Source: Candidatus Omnitrophota bacterium
GTDB lineage: Bacteria; Omnitrophota; Gorgyraeia; Gygaellales; Profunditerraquicolaceae
Direction: 5' to 3'
Length of the DNA: 5,210 nt
Assembly (NCBI GenBank): GCA_020061545.1
Contig: JAGUYA010000133.1
Span: 1 to 5,210, forward strand
The notes below the pieces were generated by a model. That model ran no database searches. It had not been told where the DNA came from and saw only the letters and a list, made by a program, of their open reading frames with translations. Positions 1 through 5,210 of the stretch are shown in pieces. Position numbers and translations under genes: made by a program. How positions within the stretch are numbered: position 1 is the stretch's first letter; the number at the start of each line of letters is the position of its first letter.

Positions 1-117
1 GATACGGAAAGATTTTTCAGTTCCAGTTCGCCAGCGAGCGATGATAGTTTTTCGGAACTAAAGAGGGCAAGGCCTTCCTTAGAGCAGATTATTAGCTCAC
101 ACGTTAAAGATAAAACA
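1..117 (+). other. Serine-rich junction and lead-in to the first phosphohexomutase domain
   Basis: Residues 5-18 are rich in serine, aspartate and phenylalanine (four serines in a row at 7-10), followed by a basic patch (KRAR, 21-24) and a short amphipathic segment. This looks like a flexible, disordered linker between an upstream module outside the window and PGM-A. There is no ATG with a ribosome binding site here, so it is not a natural N-terminus. No domain is recognised. Confidence 0.55.
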
Positions 118-3100
118 GTGGCCGAGAGAGTCAAAAATTGGCTGGATTTACCCAGAGGCAGTGCAGTATTAAAAAAGATGATTTCCCAAAATAAATGGGT
201 AGAGATAAGGGAACTTTTTGCGCAAGATTTAGATTTCCATGGGACAGCGAGTATTCGCCTACCGATGCACAGTATCGGCACAAGTAATGTAAATATCTAT
301 ACAGTAAGAAAAATGGCACAGGCCTTTTCCGAATTTATTTTAGCCCAGTCAGTAGCTACAACACAAAAAGAGGGAGCCAAGATTCAGGATAGAGGGGTAG
401 TTATCGTTTACGATACGCGTGAAAAATCCAGAGATTTTGCACGTGCTGTGGCAAAGGTCCTCTTAGCCAACGGTATTAAAGTGTATCTTTCCCGTGCCAG
501 TCTTCCTGCGGCAGTGGGTGGATTTGCGGTTCGAGATTGTAAGGCTGCCTATGGGTTCTTCATTGGCGCAGGACATTATCCTACAGGATATAATGGAATT
601 GAGATTGCACAAGAAAAAGGAGCTGACCTCGAGCCGGAATTAATTAATAGTTTAATGAAATATTACCAGCTGGTTAAATGGAAGGATATCCAAGATGATA
701 TTTCTTTCGCAGAAGCATTAAAGATTGGCCGATTAGTATATCTTGGCCGGGAAGAAAAGGAAGGCTTTATAGATATGGAAACCAGATACCGCGATTATTT
801 ATTAAACAACCTTCCCTTTGATAAAGAAGAAATAGGAGGAATACTTAAAGGTTTAAAAGACAAAGGCAAGCCCTTCAGAATAGCATATAACCCTGTTTAT
901 ACTGCAGGTGGAGTATTGCTCAAAGAGATATTAGAAAATTTGGGCTTTGAGGTGACTTGTGTAGAGCGCAGAGGTCGAATTTATTCCGAATTTCCCAAGT
1001 GCGAATATTGCGACCCCATTGATAAAATGCTCGGCCCTGCTTTGCCAATTGCCAAAGAAACAGAGGCGGATTTGATTATAACATTATCTTCGGATGCCGG
1101 CAGATTTAATTTGGCAACCAAAGATAACAACGGAGAGCTAAAACCTGTAAATGTCAATGAAGCATGGGTGCTTATTCTCGGGACGCTATTATCAGATTTG
1201 AAATCCAGAGGGAAATTACCGCAACAGGGTTATGTGGTTAAATCTTATAATACCACAAATATGCTTAAAGTCATTGCAGAAAATTATGGTTTAAAGACCG
1301 AAGACATCCCCCCAGGTTTCAGCAACCTCTCAAAATTAAAAAGCATATTAGAGAAATTACATAAAGATACGGATACCTCATTTATCTTTGCCGCAGATGA
1401 ATTGTATGGGGCAACACTTTTAGGTTATCGCCGGGATGGTATTGAAATGGTTTTAATGGCTGCTTGTGTTTTGGCTAAGGCAAAACAAAAAGATTTAGAT
1501 CTATTTAGTAGACTTGATGAGGTTTATTCTGAGAATTTCACCTATTGCCTTAATTTTTATAGAAAAGTTAAAATTGCTAATGAGAAGCAAAGAGAGCGTA
1601 TAAAAGAATGGTTAGATTCTGGATGGCCAGAGAAATCGAAATTTCTATTGACTCAACGTCGCGAAAGTAATAGCCGTACTTTTGATGACTTAGGGCGCAA
1701 GGGCACAATTACAGTGCGTCTCTCGCGCATTGAGCCAGTAATAAGAATCTTTGCCGAAAAAATCGTCAGGATTAACCCGCAAGATTCAAGTTTTGATTTT
1801 ACAATAGTTAAATCAGGCACCAGGGCACTTCTCGAAGAAATGATAAAGACGATGGAGCAAGAGTTATTAGAAGTATTAAAAACAGGCAAGGAATCTGTCC
1901 CAGAAATAAAAAGAAGAGAGCCTGTAGCAGAATTTCAATCGCCATATGATTTTGAGGTTTTAGTTTTTGATTTCGATGATACCCTGGTAAAGGCAGATGA
2001 GTTGATAGAGGAAGATATGTTAAGGAAGTTAGAATATTTTGCGGAAAATTACTACGAAAGAAATATGCCTATTGAGATAGCGATAATTTCAGGAGAGGAT
2101 GATATAGATAAAATTCATGAACGGATGATGCGTTTTGTAAAACCAGAATTACGGAAGTATTTTGTTATCTATGATAATGGTGGCAGCCGCGCTTGGCAAT
2201 ATGATAGCAGAGGCAAATTAATTGAAGAGCCTATATATATTGCTCCTGGCTTAGATGAATTTATTGTTTCAGAAGAAAAAATAGTTGAATTGATTAGACA
2301 GGCTTTGAGGAATCTTAATTTAGGAGAACTTATTGAATTTAAAGGAATAAAGATTCCCGGCACTAATCAGCTTGACCGTCGTAAGACTCAGTTAACAGTA
2401 TATATGAAAGGCCGGGAAGACAAACGCGAGGCATTATCTGATGAATTAAACAAAGCTTTTAGCGAACATAACCTATCTTTTGTAGATGCGCGTGTTGCAG
2501 GAAAAACTTCTGTGGATATAGTTTTAAAGTCTGCAAGCAAAGGAGCTGCCTATATAGATTTTTTAACAAGAGTTGAGAAGAAATTCCAACGAAAGATTCC
2601 GCCTGCAAAAATTCTGGTGTGGGGAGATAAACCTTTAACTTCAGATAAGCAATTGTTTGAAGCCTTACCCGGTGACATTGATGTTAGTGTTGAGCTGGGA
2701 GGCATAGAAGGAACAAGACAGCGGTTAGACGAATTGATAAGTGTTGCTGATCAGCGCATCACGAGAAATAGGCAAATCAGCCAGGATTTAGTGGTTAGAG
2801 AATTTAGAAATTGGCAGTCAGAAATGGTAGAGAAAAAGAAAAAAATAATTTTAACTGATGCATATAAGAAATTATTGGAACTGATTAGGAAATATGAAAA
2901 GTGGCTGAAGTTCTGGCCGCGCAATATAGAGAATATTTACCAGGATGTCAGGGATATTTTTGAGGAGATAGTAAGAGATAAGGAGGAGAAATTATCTGAA
3001 GAAATGGATTTATTACTCTCTGCTCTTAGCAATGCGGTATTGATTGAAACCAATAATTTTATAAGTCTTAGAACTTATTTAAGGGACAATAATCTTTTAC

Positions 3101-5210
3101 TTTTTAGAGTATTATTTAGCATACTTGAGCCTGAAATGAAAATAAGTGATTTTGCAGGTCTTTCCGAAGATAAAAAGTTAAGCATAATTCAAGAGATAGA
3201 ACGGGTTTGGAGAGTAGAAGCGAATAGGCTCGAAGAAATAGTTTTCATGGGAGTGGGCCGGAGAATTGAATCCAGGCTCGCCTCTAAAGATATAAAGCCG
3301 GTTATAACAGAAAAAGATTACAGGGGTCTCCTTGAGACCATAGAAAATATCGATCCCAGTGATATTAACGGATTATTAAATAATCCTAATATTCTAGGAA
3401 CCATTAAAGCTTTATTTAGTGAACAATTGCCCCATGCAACCATAAATAATATTGATGACTTAAAAAGGGTATTAAAACATAGAGTCAGATTTTTAAGAGC
3501 GCTTTATAACAGATTTAACTTACAAGGATTAAGTCCTGAAGAGATGGCGCGCATAGCACGGGCTTTAGAGTGGCAGGTGGATAATCCTCAAGAATACATT
3601 ACTGTAAAAAAATATTCAGGTCTTTTTAAGATAGAAAAACGAATTGCCAGCGCAGAAACAATGGAACTGAAGGAAATTATACAGAGACTCGGTCTGGAAA
3701 TCTTGACTCAGCAATTAACCTCAGTGGGGCAATTAAAAAGAATCTCCCAAGAAAATATGCAAAACAAAACTTTTGAGATACCCGTGGCGGATCTCTTGAA
3801 GATTTATCCCGAAAATATTAATTGGGCAGTGGTAAGAGGGGAAAAATCTACCGCAGGCACAAGGGGAGTAGAGGATATTGCAAATATGGATGAAGGAGCT
3901 GAATTAAATACCGCGGTGGTTTTAATTTTAGCCCAGGCCTATGCGAATTACCTTTTAAATGACGTAGAAGTGAAAAAAGAAGTTGTGATTGGTTACGATG
4001 AGCGATATTTCTCTAAAGAATTTGCAGATTTAATTACGCGGGTGATGGTAGCTAATAGGATAAAAGTGATCAGGGATAAAGACGGCTCCTGCTCTACTCC
4101 TTTAGTTTCATTTATGGTGAGGTTCTATAACCTCGCTTTAGGTTTGATGATTACTGCCAGCCATAATCCGGCAAATGAAAGTGGTATAAAGCCCGGTATG
4201 GAAGAGGGCATGGTAGCAACTTTAGATAAGACAGAACAACAGTATCAGGACTTACTTAGGATTTATAATGCAGGAGAAGGACAAGGAATAGTAAAGATTG
4301 CTGCCTTGAATAGTACTGAATCAGAGGCATGGGTTACTAAAGAGGACTTTAAACAGATTTATTTTGATAATTATATTCGACATATTTTTAGAACAGAGGA
4401 TATTGAGTTAATCGTGAGGGCAATGGATGAAGGAGCAGAGTTTATCTTTGATGGCCTGTATGGCGTTGGTGGAAAAACTGTTGCCTATTATCTGGATGAA
4501 TTACTCAAGACATTTAATCAATCAGGAAATCCTTCTTCTTGGAGCAGGAAAGACAGTAACAATAAAGATTATAACTGGATTGAGAGGATAGTTACTATGA
4601 ATGCGTTACCTGACCCAAATATAGGTGGTATTGCCAAGCCCGACCCTTCTAAACCAGAGACATTAGAATACTCAGGGGTTATAGATAAATTAATTCAGAT
4701 TCAAAAGGAGAATGGAAAGGTTCTTCTTGCAGCGAGTGCAGATATGGATGCAGATAGAATGGGCACAGCAGTGATTATCTCTGAAGAAGAAGCGGAAGTT
4801 GCAGAAAAAAATGGTTTACTCGTCAGCCCTAAGGAACCTAATGCGGCAGTATATTTTGTGAGGTTTAGTCCCGATCAGATATTTACCCTAATTGGCTATG
4901 ACCGCGGCCTTGCTTATTTTAGAAGAAGATTAGGAGGCATTGAGCCCACTAAAGAAAAGATTGAAGAATTATTAGCTCAAGATAGAGAAAAAGAGAAGAA
5001 ACCCTTGATTTTAATGCAGGAAGAAGAGAGCGGTGGGGCAATAATCGGTCCTTTAGTTGATGGGCCAGCAGAACTGCATTTCTTTACCACTATCCCTGGC
5101 TCTATGTTCGGGCCAGAGGTAATGTCCCGTATTTTAGGAGCAAAATGTCACATCACTCCCGTTGGTTTTAAAAATTTAGGTTATGAAACCTTACTCGTTG
5201 AAAAAGAAGC
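1..5210 (+). CDS. Giant multidomain sugar-phosphate protein, open at both ends (phosphohexomutase-like / HAD / helical region / phosphohexomutase)
   Basis: Frame 1 is open from the first to the last base, giving 1736 codons with no in-frame TAA, TAG or TGA, so this is an internal piece of a longer gene. Order of modules: serine-rich junction (residues 1-25), phosphohexomutase-like PGM-A with degenerate active site (40-625), HAD IIB domain with complete catalytic motifs (650-915), unrecognised helical region (916-1260), and phosphohexomutase PGM-B with intact catalytic loops (1261 to window end). A free-standing phosphohexomutase is normally about 450-600 residues and a PMM2-like HAD about 250, so the modules are near full size and joined without stops or frame changes. 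No signal peptide or clear membrane helix is visible; cytoplasmic sugar-phosphate metabolism is expected. Codon use looks uniform throughout. The fold assignments are strong; the exact substrates and the function of the whole are not established. An assembly artefact joining genes is unlikely because every junction stays in frame. Confidence 0.93.
562..597 (+). other. Degenerate phosphoserine loop of PGM-A
   Basis: The family signature TASHNP, whose serine carries the catalytic phosphate, is replaced by GAGHYP at residues 189-194. The serine position is Gly191, encoded by GGA at 571-573. His192, Pro194 and the following YNG (197-199) are kept, which fixes the alignment. The lysine usual after YNG is also gone (YNGIEI). 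Without the serine the phosphoenzyme cycle cannot run in the normal way. Confidence 0.88.
1087..1104 (+). other. Degenerate Mg-binding loop of PGM-A
   Basis: The usual metal loop DxDxDR is read here as S363-S-D365-A-G367-R368, so only one of three metal-ligating aspartates remains. The surrounding context (ADLIITLSS before, RF after) matches the family pattern ADLxIAxDPDADRF and supports the alignment. Loss of two ligands agrees with loss of the phosphoserine. Confidence 0.8.
1396..1410 (+). other. Altered sugar-binding loop of PGM-A
   Basis: The domain III specificity loop, EESYG in PGM2-type enzymes, reads DELYG at residues 466-470. The hydroxyl-binding glutamate and serine positions become Asp466 and Leu468, while Glu467, Tyr469 and Gly470 stay. 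The downstream RDKDG equivalent is RRDG at 477-480. Sugar recognition is probably altered, although the loop is not lost. Confidence 0.68.
1717..1758 (+). other. Altered phosphate-binding segment of PGM-A (domain IV)
   Basis: The family phosphate loop RxSGTEPxxRxYxE appears as R573-L-S575-R-I-E578-P579 followed by VIR and IFAE. The arginine, serine, Glu-Pro and second arginine (582) are kept, but the Gly-Thr that wraps the phosphate becomes Arg-Ile. Some anion binding could survive because four basic or polar contacts remain. Confidence 0.72.
1948..2745 (+). other. HAD-superfamily domain, Cof/PMM2-like (IIB): phosphomannomutase-like or sugar phosphatase
   Basis: Residues about 650-915 show the four HAD motifs in order: DFDDT (657-661, with Asp657 as nucleophile and Asp659 as acid/base), Ser697 in IISG, Lys847 in SKG, and GD at 875-876 with a further Asp882. 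DNGG (725-728) matches the ENGA position that precedes the cap in subfamily IIB, and an alpha/beta cap lies between about 735 and 835. In the cap, IEFKG (778-782) and RRKTQLTVYMKGR (793-805) resemble the IEFR and RNGMLNVSPIGR segments of eukaryotic-type phosphomannomutase. The final motif reads WGDK, close to FFGDK in PMM2. All catalytic residues are present, so activity is likely. Whether it is a mutase, a sugar-phosphate phosphatase (sucrose-phosphate or mannosylphosphoglycerate type) or a bisphosphate phosphatase cannot be settled from sequence alone. It sits between two phosphohexomutase modules, which suggests hexose-phosphate substrates. Confidence 0.82.
2746..3780 (+). other. Unrecognised helical region between the HAD and PGM-B modules
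   Basis: About 345 residues (916-1260) match no family I can name. The composition is rich in Lys, Glu, Arg, Leu and Ile with few glycines. It starts with a strongly charged helix-like stretch containing four lysines in a row (945-948) and a Trp-containing segment (968 and 972). A Leu/Phe-rich patch follows near 1023-1042, then several short helix-turn units with Asn/Asp-Pro breaks (near 1118-1129, 1145-1155 and 1178-1196). No cysteine pair, Walker motif or transmembrane helix is seen. The spacing of hydrophobic residues suggests an alpha-helical bundle rather than a disordered tether. It may position the catalytic modules, bind a partner, or be a diverged domain. The frame and codon use run on smoothly from both neighbours. 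Confidence 0.6.
4153..4170 (+). other. Intact phosphoserine loop of PGM-B
   Basis: Residues 1385-1390 read TASHNP, the exact family signature; Ser1387 (codon AGC at 4159-4161) is the expected phosphoserine. The downstream lysine is kept in SGIKP. This contrasts directly with the GAGHYP sequence of PGM-A in the same polypeptide. Confidence 0.93.
4741..4758 (+). other. Intact Mg-binding loop of PGM-B
   Basis: Residues 1581-1586 read DMDADR, supplying Asp1581, Asp1583 and Asp1585 as metal ligands and Arg1586 as in active phosphohexomutases. The preceding KVLLAASA strand fits the family pattern. Confidence 0.92.

Larger units (their letters stand above)
118..1875 (+). other. PGM-A: alpha-D-phosphohexomutase fold, PGM2-like, probable pseudoenzyme
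   Basis: Residues about 40-625 follow the four-domain order of the family. An N-terminal extension with a WL motif (47-48), as in PGM2-type enzymes, leads into GTASIR (81-86) and the YTVRK helix (100-104). Domain I contains VVIVYDTR (133-140) and a phosphoserine-loop equivalent at 188-199. Domain II holds the AYNPVYTAGG strand-turn (295-304) and the metal-loop position (363-368). Domain III has VVKSYNTTNML (412-422) and DELYG (466-470) followed by RRDG (477-480). Domain IV carries the phosphate-binding segment RLSRIEP (573-579). The fold match is clear across the full length, but each catalytic loop departs from consensus, so mutase activity is unlikely. Family knowledge says such enzymes shift phosphate between C1 and C6 (or C5) of sugars; here a binding, regulatory or scaffold role is an inference. 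It is fused in frame to a HAD domain, with a junction of about 25 residues. Confidence 0.85.
3781..5210 (+). other. PGM-B: alpha-D-phosphohexomutase, catalytic loops intact, truncated by window end
   Basis: Residues 1261-1736 cover domains I, II and the beginning of III of a second phosphohexomutase. Domain I has STAGTRG (1283-1289), VVIGYDER (1328-1335), STP (1365-1367) and the phosphoserine motif TASHNP (1385-1390, Ser1387). Domain II has IFDGLYGVGG (1482-1491), LPDPNIGG (1536-1543), KPDPSKPE (1546-1553) and the metal loop DMDADR (1581-1586). Domain III begins with TTIPGS (1696-1701) and GFKNLG (1722-1727). The domain III sugar-binding loop and the domain IV phosphate loop should lie past the window end. 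In the family, the phosphoserine donates phosphate to a sugar monophosphate through a bisphosphate intermediate, with Mg held by the three aspartates. All visible catalytic residues are present, so it is probably active. Glucose or mannose phosphate is likely, but specificity cannot be read without the missing loops. It holds polar insertions near 1505-1526 and 1640-1692. Confidence 0.88.

Noticed and set aside
178..180. ATG (Met60) as the true start of the gene
   Set aside because: No Shine-Dalgarno sequence lies in front, and starting there would cut the N-terminal extension with the WL motif that fits PGM2-type proteins.
131..319. Minus-strand open frame of 62 codons
   Set aside because: It is antisense to the N-terminal part and domain I start of PGM-A, its translation has no recognisable domain, and there is no ribosome binding site context of note; it is a shadow of the frame-1 gene.
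118..1875. PGM-A as a decayed pseudogene
   Set aside because: No stop or frameshift occurs in about 585 codons and the structural core motifs are kept, so it is translated and under some constraint; a pseudoenzyme domain is the better reading.
1653..1889. Minus-strand open frame of 78 codons
   Set aside because: It is antisense to domain IV of PGM-A, which is clearly coding on the + strand; no protein family is recognised in it.
2169..2363. Minus-strand open frame of 64 codons
   Set aside because: It lies wholly opposite the HAD cap domain; composition and lack of motifs mark it as a shadow.
3325..3339. Perfect inverted repeat, 6-base arms with a 3-base loop (ggtctc / gagacc)
   Set aside because: It lies within coding sequence with no following T-run, so it is not a terminator; such a short stem is expected by chance in 5 kb.
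4116..4137. Hairpin with arms gaggtt / aacctc and a 4-base loop, extendable by wobble pairs
   Set aside because: It is inside PGM-B just before the TASHNP codons, with no T-tract; a chance product of coding sequence is more likely than a regulatory element.

Overview
The window is one uninterrupted protein-coding stretch. Frame 1 of the + strand reads from base 1 to base 5210 without a stop (1736 complete codons plus two bases), and neither the start nor the end of the gene is inside. I see no intergenic DNA, RNA gene, mobile element, repeat array, promoter or terminator. The base composition is moderately AT-rich (roughly 40% GC by eye), with many ATA, AGA, AGG and TTA codons, so the host is an AT-leaning bacterium. 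Very long multidomain proteins that fuse housekeeping sugar-phosphate enzymes are known from Candidatus Omnitrophota and related uncultured bacteria, and that is my best guess for the source; it is an inference from architecture, not a proven assignment.

Layout in residues of the visible protein: (1) a short serine-rich junction, about 1-25, suggesting that another module lies upstream; (2) a full four-domain alpha-D-phosphohexomutase fold (PGM-A), about 40-625, resembling the PGM2-type phosphoglucomutase/phosphopentomutase group but with all four active-site loops altered, including loss of the phosphoserine; (3) a HAD-superfamily domain of the Cof/PMM2-like (IIB) type, about 650-915, with all four catalytic motifs present; (4) an unrecognised charged, mostly helical region of about 345 residues, about 916-1260; (5) a second phosphohexomutase (PGM-B), from about 1261 to beyond the window end, with the phosphoserine loop TASHNP and the metal loop DMDADR intact.

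The chain therefore carries a probably dead phosphohexomutase, a probably active HAD phosphotransferase or phosphatase and a probably active phosphohexomutase in cis. All should act on hexose phosphates in the cytoplasm: the visible part has no signal peptide or convincing membrane segment. A reasonable inference is a substrate-channelling or self-regulating module for interconverting hexose 1- and 6-phosphates, feeding polysaccharide or nucleotide-sugar synthesis, with PGM-A serving as a binding, regulatory or scaffold domain.
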